30,803 nucleotides of DNA from a virus. Below are positions 20,459 to 27,883 of the stretch, piece after piece. The notes below the pieces were generated by a model. That model was not told the origin of the DNA. It saw only the letters and a program-made list of their open reading frames with translations, and made no database searches. The position numbers and the translations under genes are program-made. The stretch's first letter is position 1, and each line of letters begins with the position of its first letter. The stretch covers positions 1 to 30,803 of IMG/VR virus record IMGVR_UViG_3300046003_001999; one strand, given 5' to 3'.

Positions 20459-20830
20459 ATGGCAAGAGGTAGAAAAGCCAAAGGACTTGGCGACACAATA
20501 GAACAAATCACAACAGCAACAGGTATAAAAGCAGTTGTAGATAAGATTTCAGAAGTAACAGGGATTGATTGCGGATGCGAAGAACGTAAAGAAGAACTTA
20601 ATAAACTATGGACTTATAAAAAAGTAAGTTGCATAAACGAAACGGATTTACTTTGGTTACAAGACTTTTTACCAAACAAACCAAATCAACTTACAATAAA
20701 AATGCAAGAACAATTAAAAGCAATTTACGAAAGAGTTTTCAATACTCCTTATCGTGGTTCAACTTGCGGAAGTTGTTGGCGTGATATGATAAACGAAATC
20801 GAAAAAGTTTATACTACTCAAATTAACTAA
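20459..20830 (+). CDS. Conserved protein before the terminase
   Basis: 123 residues. GLGDTIEQITTATGIKAVVDKISEVTGIDCGCEERKEELNKL, then LLWLQDFLP and TPYRGSTCGSCWRDMINEIEKVY. Cysteines in DCGC and CGSC give a possible metal-binding set (four Cys). The family is common in Bacteroidota phages next to the small terminase, but its job is not known to me. It may belong to the packaging complex. Confidence 0.65.
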   Translation: MARGRKAKGLGDTIEQITTATGIKAVVDKISEVTGIDCGCEERKEELNKLWTYKKVSCINETDLLWLQDFLPNKPNQLTIKMQEQLKAIYERVFNTPYRGSTCGSCWRDMINEIEKVYTTQIN

Positions 20831-20846
20831 TTAATTTATATTAATT

Positions 20847-21134
20847 ATGGATAATAGAAAAAACAACGGCGGACATAGTACAGCAGGAAAAGCTGGTAGA
20901 CCTTCACTTAAAAACGAATTGAAAGGCGTTGATTTAGCAAGTCCACACGTAGAAAATTCATTTGCAGTATTAGCTTCTATTATGATTAATAGTGATGAAA
21001 ATTCACGTGATAGAATTGCAGCGGCTAAATTGTTAATTGAGTATGGTTGTGGCAAACCAAAAGAAACAATTGAAACAACTCACAATTTAAACGATTTCAA
21101 TATAAAAGATATATTTAAATTAGATAAAAAATAA
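20847..21134 (+). CDS. Terminase small subunit
   Basis: 95 residues: GGHSTAGKAGRPSLKNELKGVDLASPHVENSFAVLASIMINSDENSRDRIAAAKLLIEYGCGKPKETIE. The final part (RDRIAAAKLLIEYGCGKPKET) is a recurrent signature of Bacteroidota phage small terminases; the basic N-terminus suits DNA binding. It recognises the packaging site and hands DNA to the large subunit. The large subunit follows after one small gene. Confidence 0.75.
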   Translation: MDNRKNNGGHSTAGKAGRPSLKNELKGVDLASPHVENSFAVLASIMINSDENSRDRIAAAKLLIEYGCGKPKETIETTHNLNDFNIKDIFKLDKK

Positions 21135-21137
21135 ACT

Positions 21138-21335
21138 ATGGGAAGATATTTAATTTTTACTTATAACACATATTACCCATGCGGTGGAATGGAAGATTTT
21201 GTTTGTAGTATAGATTCTTTAGATGAGTTGAAAGAAATATTAAAAGAATCAAAAGATGATATGTTTCACGTTTATGATATTTTAAAAAATGAATATGCAA
21301 TTAAAGAAATGTATATAAGTGATTACTTTAAATAA
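21138..21335 (+). CDS. Hypothetical small protein
   Basis: 65 residues: YLIFTYNTYYPCGGMEDFVCSIDSLDELKEILKESKDDMFHVYDILKNEYAI. Pattern known in Bacteroidota phages; function unknown. It overlaps the large terminase start by 17 bases. Confidence 0.65.
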   Translation: MGRYLIFTYNTYYPCGGMEDFVCSIDSLDELKEILKESKDDMFHVYDILKNEYAIKEMYISDYFK

Positions 21336-22521
21336 TAAATATAGTCTATTAGGTTCAGATAGTAGATACTTTGTAATTACAGGTGGAAGGGGTTCAGGGA
21401 AATCATATTCTCTTAACTCCTTTTTGCTATTGCTTACATACGAAGTAGGACATGTTATTTTGTTTACACGTTATACTTTGACTTCCGCCCACGTTTCTAT
21501 TATTCCTGAATTTATTGACAAGATTGAAACAGCTGATTTAAGCCACGATTTTTATATTACTAAAGACGAAATCATAAATAAAAGAACAGGCTCTAAAATC
21601 TTATTTAAAGGTATTAAAACAAGTAGCGGAACTCAAACCGCAAACTTAAAATCACTTGCAGGAGTTACGACGTGGGTATTAGATGAAGCAGAAGAACTAA
21701 CAGATGAAGATACATTTGACAAAATAGACTTTTCAATACGTGCAAAGGATATTCAAAACAGAGTTATATTAGTACTTAATCCAGCTACAAAAGAGCATTT
21801 TATTTATAAGCGTTTCTTTGAAAGTAAAGGCGTAAAAGATGGCAGTAATATTGTAAAAGAAGATACTACATATATCCATACTACCTATTTAGATAATTAC
21901 GAAAACCTTTCGAAATCTTTTATACTTCAAATTGAAGATATGAAGGCAAGACGTAAGCAAAAGTATGAGCATCAAATATTGGGCGGTTGGTTAGATAAAG
22001 CCGAAGGTGTTGTGTTTAATAATTGGAGTTACGGAAAATTCAATCCGAATGAATTACCAACTTCTTTTGGTTTAGACTTTGGTTTTAGTATTGACCCAGA
22101 TACTTTAATTGAAGTAGCTATTGATAAATCACATAAAAAGATTTATGTAAAAGAGCATTTATATCAGAATGGTTTACGAATGGAACAACTTGCAACCATT
22201 TGCTTAAACAAAGCTGATAATAAATTGATAATAGCTGATAGTGCAGAGGATAGGTTAATTGTAGATTTAAGGCATAAAGGTTTAAATATTGAACCAATTA
22301 AAAAGGGAACTATCGAAAGCGGTGTAACTATGATGTTAGACTTTGATATTATAGTTGATGAAAGTAGTACCAATATTGCAAAAGAATTAAATAACTACGC
22401 TTATCTAAATAAAGGCAGTAAATTATACATTGATAGTTTTAACCACGCTATTGATGCAATACGATACAATGTAACTTATCATTTAGACAATCCAAACAAA
22501 GGTAACTACTATGTCTACTAA
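21319..22521 (+). CDS. Terminase large subunit
   Basis: 400 residues, GTG start at 21319. PBSX-type packaging ATPase: Walker A GGRGSGKS at 22-29, Walker B WVLDEAEE at 119-126, then VILVLNP (coupling region). The nuclease part has acidic residues D253 (GLDFGFS), D307 (IADSAED) and D379 (HAIDAIRY), the usual three metal-binding acids. It translocates DNA into the head and cuts concatemers. ATG at 22511 of the next small gene overlaps its end. Confidence 0.95.
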   Translation: MITLNNKYSLLGSDSRYFVITGGRGSGKSYSLNSFLLLLTYEVGHVILFTRYTLTSAHVSIIPEFIDKIETADLSHDFYITKDEIINKRTGSKILFKGIKTSSGTQTANLKSLAGVTTWVLDEAEELTDEDTFDKIDFSIRAKDIQNRVILVLNPATKEHFIYKRFFESKGVKDGSNIVKEDTTYIHTTYLDNYENLSKSFILQIEDMKARRKQKYEHQILGGWLDKAEGVVFNNWSYGKFNPNELPTSFGLDFGFSIDPDTLIEVAIDKSHKKIYVKEHLYQNGLRMEQLATICLNKADNKLIIADSAEDRLIVDLRHKGLNIEPIKKGTIESGVTMMLDFDIIVDESSTNIAKELNNYAYLNKGSKLYIDSFNHAIDAIRYNVTYHLDNPNKGNYYVY

Positions 22522-22666
22522 TCAACCTACATACGGACAAATGATTGAAATGGTAGAAATACATATTTTAAAAAAGACAGGCAAAAATGTTACGATAAAT
22601 ATGCCTCGCAATGTAGGGGAAATAAAGAAATTAATTTACGCTTATAAAATAGCAACAAACACTTAA
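22511..22666 (+). CDS. Hypothetical small protein
   Basis: 51 residues, overlapping the terminase by 11 bases and stopping one base before the next late promoter. Helical and basic (YGQMIEMVEIHILKKTGKNVTINMPRNVGEIKKLIYAYKIATN). Not recognised. Confidence 0.6.
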   Translation: MSTNQPTYGQMIEMVEIHILKKTGKNVTINMPRNVGEIKKLIYAYKIATNT

Positions 22667-22694
22667 TACAAAAATACACTAATTGTGTTTTAAT
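22667..22694 (+). promoter_or_regulatory. Putative late promoter, copy 3
   Basis: TACAA at 22667-22671, 13 bases, GTGTTTTAAT at 22685-22694. It begins the tail unit; the ATG at 22701 is seven bases after the box, so the leader would be very short. Confidence 0.65.
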
Positions 22695-22700
22695 AATGAT

Positions 22701-22886
22701 ATGAATATAAAAGACATTGAAGATACTGATTGCTACTATTATGGCAAAATAGTGAAATACACTAAAGAAGAAATTATATATATTTTACAAGGTATTATAT
22801 GGGATGGGAAAGAAGATTTTGAAAACGAATTAATAGGAAAAGAAATAACGCCCCAATGGTGGAAAATAGAATTATATGAAGATTAA
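22701..22886 (+). CDS. Hypothetical small protein, first of the tail unit
   Basis: 61 residues from the ATG at 22701. A TTG start at 22683 falls inside the promoter motif and is rejected. NIKDIEDTDCYYYGKIVKYTKEEIIYILQGIIWDGKEDFENELIGK has no known domain. Overlaps the next gene by 11 bases. Confidence 0.65.
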   Translation: MNIKDIEDTDCYYYGKIVKYTKEEIIYILQGIIWDGKEDFENELIGKEITPQWWKIELYED

Positions 22887-23523
22887 TATAACTATACCTG
22901 AAAATCTAAACGAAATTACTCTTTACCAATATCAACGATTTGAAAAGTTGATAAAGGATAATGAGCCGAGTGAATTTGTAAATCAAAAGACGATTGAAAT
23001 ATTTTGTAACATTGAATTAAAAGATGTTGCAAGAATACGAATTGCAGAAGTAAGCGAAATACTAAAACATATTAACGGACTATTACAACAGAAACCTAAA
23101 CTTACACAAACTTTTAAATTAGGAGTTTATGACTTTGGATTTATTCCGAAGTTAGAAGATTTAAGTTCAGGGGAGTATATTGATATTGAAAGCTATTTAA
23201 GTGACACACAAACACTTCACAAAGCAATGGCGGTACTATTTAGACCGATTAAAACAAAAGTAAACAAACTTTATACTATTGAAGAATACGAAAGTTCAGA
23301 TAAGTATTCAGAGGTTTTAAAGTATATGCCTTTAGATGTTGCGTTAGGTTGTATGCTTTTTTTTTCGACTTTGCTAAACGATTGCGTGAGCGGTTTGACG
23401 GACTATATACAGAACGAAGCGGAACAATCGGAGCAAGTGAAGAAAATTTTGGAAAAAAATGGGGTTGGTATCAATCAATTTACGCAGCAGCTCAAGGAAA
23501 CATTCTCAACTTTGACGCAGTAA
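22876..23523 (+). CDS. Tail assembly chaperone, G-like
   Basis: 215 residues. N-terminal beta strands (KINITIPENLNEITLYQYQRFEKLI), a helical middle and the end KKILEKNGVGINQFTQQLKETFSTLTQ, a layout typical of gpG-like chaperones in siphoviruses, which coat the tape measure protein before tail assembly. A second open frame, in the -1 phase, overlaps its end and encodes a T-like domain, as expected for a G/GT pair. Position in the tail operon is right; the tape measure gene is unusually far downstream. Confidence 0.7.
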   Translation: MKINITIPENLNEITLYQYQRFEKLIKDNEPSEFVNQKTIEIFCNIELKDVARIRIAEVSEILKHINGLLQQKPKLTQTFKLGVYDFGFIPKLEDLSSGEYIDIESYLSDTQTLHKAMAVLFRPIKTKVNKLYTIEEYESSDKYSEVLKYMPLDVALGCMLFFSTLLNDCVSGLTDYIQNEAEQSEQVKKILEKNGVGINQFTQQLKETFSTLTQ

Positions 23524-23618
23524 CTAAATTACCGATAACAACCTTAATGACCTGGTTAGTATTTGAAAAGGAAAAAACACAAATAGAAATAAATAATATA
23601 AAACGAAATGGTTTATAG
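22876..23618 (+). CDS. Predicted -1 frameshift product (GT-like)
   Basis: The -1 frame is open across the end of the G-like gene to 23618 and encodes NFGKKWGWYQSIYAAAQGNILNFDAVTKLPITTLMTWLVFEKEKTQIE, which resembles T domains of Bacteroidota phages. Two slippery heptamers fit the zero frame: T TTT TTT at 23358-23364 (inside a nine-T run) and A AAA AAT at 23454-23460. The second would join almost the whole G protein to WGWYQSIYAA. A separate start at 23349 is also possible, but frameshifting is the known mechanism in this gene pair. Confidence 0.65.
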
Positions 23619-24030
23619 TTTAATAAATAAAATTAAGGAAGCGTTACTTGAAGAACCTTTTGTAAATACATCTACTGAAGGCGATATATTCGAGGTTGAT
23701 TTGGCCAAACGTACACTATTCCCTTTATCACATATTATGATTAACAGTGCAACGCATCAAGGTAATACTATACAATTCAATGTTACTATTTTAATGATGG
23801 ATTTGCTTAACCAAAAAGATGAAAGTAATAAGGTTGATATTTGGAATACTCAAATGGCTGTTGGAGTTCGAGTTTTAGATAGGTTAAATCGTGGGGATTT
23901 AAGAAGTGACTTTTGGGAGTTAATAGGTTCTCCAAGTTTTGAACCATTTACAGAAAGATTTGAAAATGATTTAGCAGGTTGGGCGGTTACATTTGATGTA
24001 TTAGTTCGAAATGATATGACTATATGTTAG
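23608..24030 (+). CDS. Putative tail completion or terminator protein
   Basis: 140 residues overlapping the end of the GT frame by 11 bases. YSLINKIKEALLEEPFVNTSTEGDIFEVDLAKRTLFPLSHIMINSATHQGNTIQFNVTILMMDLL and a C-terminal GWAVTFDVLVRNDM. The pattern resembles tail completion proteins of Bacteroidota phages that cap the tail at the head end. Assignment is by similarity memory and position. Confidence 0.6.
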   Translation: MVYSLINKIKEALLEEPFVNTSTEGDIFEVDLAKRTLFPLSHIMINSATHQGNTIQFNVTILMMDLLNQKDESNKVDIWNTQMAVGVRVLDRLNRGDLRSDFWELIGSPSFEPFTERFENDLAGWAVTFDVLVRNDMTIC

Positions 24031-24536
24031 ATAATAAAAATACAAAAGAGTATTTAAACGCATTTGCTAAATATGTTATTCAGCAGAGTAGAAGTAATTT
24101 AACTAAACAGAATAAAAATGTAGATAAGAAACTATATGATTCACTTGACAAAGAAATTGAAGTAGGTGCAAATAGTTTCAGAATGGCTTTCTTAATGGAA
24201 GATTACGGAGCGTTTCAAGACAAAGGAGTAAGCGGAACGCAAAAGAAATATAATACTCCATTTAGTTACAAAAGTAAAAAGCCACCATTAAAACCAATTA
24301 CGCAATGGGTAACAAAAAGACGTTTTCAATTTCGTAATAAAGAAACGGGAAAATTTATGTCTTATCAATCAACAGCGTTTTTAGTTCGTAATGGTATTTT
24401 TAAGAATGGTATTAAACCGAGTTTATTTTTTACAAAACCATTTGAAAAAGCATTTGAAAGGTTACCAGATGAATTAGTTGAAGCGTATGGTTTAGATGTT
24501 GAACAATTTTTAGAATTTACAATTAATAAGAAATGA
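24024..24536 (+). CDS. HK97 gp10-like tail or neck protein
   Basis: 170 residues. AKYVIQQSRSNLTKQNKNVDKKLYDSLDKEIE, then EDYGAFQDKGVSGTQKKYNTPFSYKSKKPPLKPITQWVTKR and a helical end. The AFQDKGVSGT pattern is the family hallmark as I remember it; such proteins sit at the head-tail junction. Strong basic middle. Order beside the tail terminator fits. Confidence 0.6.
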   Translation: MLDNKNTKEYLNAFAKYVIQQSRSNLTKQNKNVDKKLYDSLDKEIEVGANSFRMAFLMEDYGAFQDKGVSGTQKKYNTPFSYKSKKPPLKPITQWVTKRRFQFRNKETGKFMSYQSTAFLVRNGIFKNGIKPSLFFTKPFEKAFERLPDELVEAYGLDVEQFLEFTINKK

Positions 24537-25504
24537 AAAAGATATTTATAAGAAGTCCGTATTTTATAGAAGTTGATGAGGTGGGGCAAACTTCTGCAAA
24601 GATAGAAGTATTTTTGTGGAATAAGGGAACGACTGAACCGACAAATCCAAACTATACTTTTACAAAAGCGATACCAAGTCCGACACAAACTAAACTATAT
24701 TGGAACGTTTCTAATTTAGCACAAAGTTTTATTAAACCTATTGCACCTGTTAGCGTATCTGTACCTACTGAAGAAAATGTAAATACTTGGTGCTATATGC
24801 GTGTTATAAGCTATTCAGATGACGTTGAAATACTTGATGAGGTTTATGTTTGTTTAAACGGATATACTAATTATTTAGAGGGCTATAATCAAAGCAATAC
24901 AAATACTTTCTTACCGCTTTTCAATACTTCTATTAAAAACTACGTTAAGGATTTTGAAACTAATTACGTAAGTTTCTTTTTAGAAGAAGAAACCTATTCT
25001 ACTTCTTATGGCGATGTAGTTGTTAGTGATGCGGGAGTTTGGAAATTTCCAATATTAGATGAAACTGAAAATGTAGAAACAAGTTTCTTTTATGCGGAAG
25101 AACTATGCGAGCCTAAATATACTCCAGTTGTTTGTACTTTTATTAATCGTTATGGCGGTTGGCAGTATCTTACTTTCTTTAAAGCTAATTCGCAAGGCAT
25201 AGACGTAAAATCAAAAGACTATAATCTATTACCAAGTTCAATAGATTTCAATCCATTACAAGGTATTAAACAAAGATTTAATTTTCAAGGTACGCAAAAG
25301 ATAAAATGTAATACAGGATGGGTTGATGAAAATTACAGCGAGTTAATTCAGGATTTAATGTTAAGCGAGGTTGTTTTATTAGACAACAAACCCGCAATAG
25401 TTAAGAGTCAAAGTTTTGATATTAAAACGCATTTGAAAGATAAGAATATTAACTACGAAATTGAATTCGAATATAATTACGGACTAATAAACGATGTAAT
25501 ATAA
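24533..25504 (+). CDS. Tail structural protein (distal tail-like)
   Basis: 323 residues, beta-rich, no membrane segments. IFIRSPYFIEVDEVGQTSAKIEVFLWNKGTTEPTNPNYTFTK, then NTWCYMRVISYSDDVEILDEVYVCLNGYTNYLEG and a C-terminal FDIKTHLKDKNINYEIEFEYNYGLINDVI. Members of this Bacteroidota family precede the large tail-tip protein. Dit-like function is inferred from the neighbour to its right. Confidence 0.6.
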   Translation: MKKIFIRSPYFIEVDEVGQTSAKIEVFLWNKGTTEPTNPNYTFTKAIPSPTQTKLYWNVSNLAQSFIKPIAPVSVSVPTEENVNTWCYMRVISYSDDVEILDEVYVCLNGYTNYLEGYNQSNTNTFLPLFNTSIKNYVKDFETNYVSFFLEEETYSTSYGDVVVSDAGVWKFPILDETENVETSFFYAEELCEPKYTPVVCTFINRYGGWQYLTFFKANSQGIDVKSKDYNLLPSSIDFNPLQGIKQRFNFQGTQKIKCNTGWVDENYSELIQDLMLSEVVLLDNKPAIVKSQSFDIKTHLKDKNINYEIEFEYNYGLINDVI

Positions 25505-27747
25505 TGGTAGCACTTTACATTTATGTTGATGGAATAGCGAAACGCATTGAATTATTTGAAGATGAAAAGATTTCAGTTACTTCATCTGTTCAAGATATAG
25601 CCGATGTATCAAAAGCAAAGACTGATTTTACACAAAGTTTCACTATTCCCGCAAGTACTACCAACAATGAAATATTTAAGCATTGGTACGAAAGTAGTTT
25701 AGATGGCGGTTTTGACCATAGAGTTAAATACAACGGATATATTGAAATCGATACACGTACTTTTAGAGATGGTGCATTTGCTTTAAACGATGTAAAGTAC
25801 AAAGATAATATGGTTGATTCCTATTCGATTGTATTTTATGGCAAGGCAAAGAATATAAAAGATATTTTAAAAGAGGATAAACTTGCAAATTTAGATTTTA
25901 GTAGTTTAAACCATACGTTTACAAGTACGCAAGTAATCAATCGAATTACAAGTAACGCTTACGATGTATCTTATCCGTTATTTGCACACGATAGAATTTA
26001 CGATTATAATACGGGGGGTTCAAACGACATTACAATTAATGCGGGTTCTATTCATTGGAATAGTTTGTTTCCTGCAATACCTTTGTCTTTTATAATGCAA
26101 AAGATATCGGACACTTATGATTTAAATTTTACAGGTGCATTTTTAGATTATCCACAATTTACAAAGTTATGGATGTTGTTTAAAAACGCAGAAAGTTTTA
26201 GCCAAAAGTTAACACCTTTAAGAGTAAATTTTACTACTAAAAACGCAGCATTAACAAATGCCGAAGTAAATTTAACAACTGACGAGATAGGTTTTCAAGG
26301 TACAGGATATAGAAACGTAAGACTTCAAATAACAACTGCAAGCACTCAACCTTATGATATTTTAATTTATAAAAATGGTGCGTTACATGGAACGTATGCA
26401 GGTGTAATCGGTAATAGTAATGACATATTTATTAATGAATTTATAACTACTCAAAGCATAAACGACAAATTTACTTTAGCTATTCAAGGTCAAGCGGGTA
26501 TGTCGTTTACAAGTTTGCTAACTTATACACGTGGCTTCGGAAGTAGTGCAGTAAGTTATACTGCAAGTGGTACAAGTCAAACTATTGGAGCAACTATTGA
26601 TATTGGCGGTTATGCTCCTGACTTAAAATTGATTGATTTAATTACGGGACTAATTAAAATGTTTAATTTAGTTATAATTCCGCAAGATGAAACAACCTAC
26701 GAGTTGATTCCTTTAGAGTTATATTATAATGATGGGCGTTACAATGATATAAGTGCAAATGTAATAACTGATGAAATTGATTTAAAAAAGACTTCGATGT
26801 ATAAAAACATCAACTTCAAGTATCAAACTTCGGAAAATATATTAAATACAAAGTTCAACGATTTATTTTTATCAACTCGTAATTTTGCTTATGGTGATTT
26901 AGCATACGAGCAAATTGATAGTTTAGAAAGTGGCACTTTTGCGGTTGAATTACCTTTTGAAAATGCAATGTATGAACGTAAAACTAATAGCAACTTTCAA
27001 ACGATAACTTTTAAAAAGATTGATTTAGCTAATTACTTACCGAAACCTTTATTGATGTATGATAATGGGGTGCAGACAGTAACTCCAAATATTAGAATCG
27101 ATTTACTTACTGGTGGCCATCAGCATATAACCCAATACAGAAGATTTTCAAACGATTACGATAACGGAACTATACTTACTTTAAATTGGGGTGAAGAAAT
27201 ATCTACTTGGTTTTTATCAAACGTTTCAAACGGACTATATAAAAGACACTACGAAAACTATTTAGGTAATATATTCAATATAAAAAGTAGATTAGTAATT
27301 GTAAAGTGCTACTTCAATCCTGTTGAGTTGATTGATATTAAATTAAACGATAGAATTATTATTCGTGATAAAAGGTACACTATAAATAAAATGACTACCG
27401 ATTTAACAAGTGGAGAAACTACTATGGAATTACTTACTGATTATCGAGTTGGTGAAGTACCGATAGGTAATAGATACTCTTTAGAATCTTTTTACCAAGT
27501 TGATAATACAGCACAAACTATTGAAGCTATGCTTTTACTTTCGGATTGGGAAAAGATAATTTTAGAAACGCCAGATGATTCGTGGATAAGTTACACTTTA
27601 GGCACTAAATTCGATAACGAAACAATTAACGTTTCAATAAGTGCAAACGCAACAGGCTCTGAAAGGATAGGATATATCAAAGGCAAATGGGCATTAAATG
27701 ATGGCACAAGTGAAACAATACAAATACCAATTATACAAAATGCTTAA
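25504..27747 (+). CDS. Tail tip protein with BACON-like end
   Basis: 747 residues. The first ~450 contain beta-rich segments and the NIKDILKEDKLANLDFSSL, LSFIMQKISDTYDLNFTGAF and LKLIDLITGLIKMFNLVIIPQDETTYELIPLELYYN patterns known in Bacteroidota tail-associated proteins (Tal-like). Residues ~680-747 (WEKIILETPDDSWISYTLG ... ISANATGSERIGYIKGKW ... ETIQIPIIQNA) have the pattern of a BACON domain, which can bind carbohydrate or cell surface. It would contact the host. Start ATG overlaps the previous stop. Confidence 0.65.
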   Translation: MVALYIYVDGIAKRIELFEDEKISVTSSVQDIADVSKAKTDFTQSFTIPASTTNNEIFKHWYESSLDGGFDHRVKYNGYIEIDTRTFRDGAFALNDVKYKDNMVDSYSIVFYGKAKNIKDILKEDKLANLDFSSLNHTFTSTQVINRITSNAYDVSYPLFAHDRIYDYNTGGSNDITINAGSIHWNSLFPAIPLSFIMQKISDTYDLNFTGAFLDYPQFTKLWMLFKNAESFSQKLTPLRVNFTTKNAALTNAEVNLTTDEIGFQGTGYRNVRLQITTASTQPYDILIYKNGALHGTYAGVIGNSNDIFINEFITTQSINDKFTLAIQGQAGMSFTSLLTYTRGFGSSAVSYTASGTSQTIGATIDIGGYAPDLKLIDLITGLIKMFNLVIIPQDETTYELIPLELYYNDGRYNDISANVITDEIDLKKTSMYKNINFKYQTSENILNTKFNDLFLSTRNFAYGDLAYEQIDSLESGTFAVELPFENAMYERKTNSNFQTITFKKIDLANYLPKPLLMYDNGVQTVTPNIRIDLLTGGHQHITQYRRFSNDYDNGTILTLNWGEEISTWFLSNVSNGLYKRHYENYLGNIFNIKSRLVIVKCYFNPVELIDIKLNDRIIIRDKRYTINKMTTDLTSGETTMELLTDYRVGEVPIGNRYSLESFYQVDNTAQTIEAMLLLSDWEKIILETPDDSWISYTLGTKFDNETINVSISANATGSERIGYIKGKWALNDGTSETIQIPIIQNA

Positions 27748-27883
27748 ACTAATTATTGAAATGCTTGAATTCCAAAAGATAGGAACAAGCGAGAGTATAG
27801 ACATAGCGAAAGGAAAATATAAAATTCCTGATAATTTTAAAGAATTTAAAAACCAAATCAAATGGCAATTACAAAAACGATAG
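27740..27883 (+). CDS. Small protein between tail tip and tape measure
   Basis: 47 residues from the ATG at 27740, overlapping the tail tip gene by 8 bases; an upstream ATG at 27698 lies deeper in that gene and is less likely. LKLIIEMLEFQKIGTSESIDIAKGKYKIPDNFKEFKNQIKWQLQKR. Not recognised. It overlaps the tape measure start by 22 bases. Confidence 0.55.
   Translation: MLKLIIEMLEFQKIGTSESIDIAKGKYKIPDNFKEFKNQIKWQLQKR

Noticed and set aside
22683-22700. TTG start for the first tail-unit gene
   Set aside because: It lies inside the conserved late motif; ATG at 22701 is enough.
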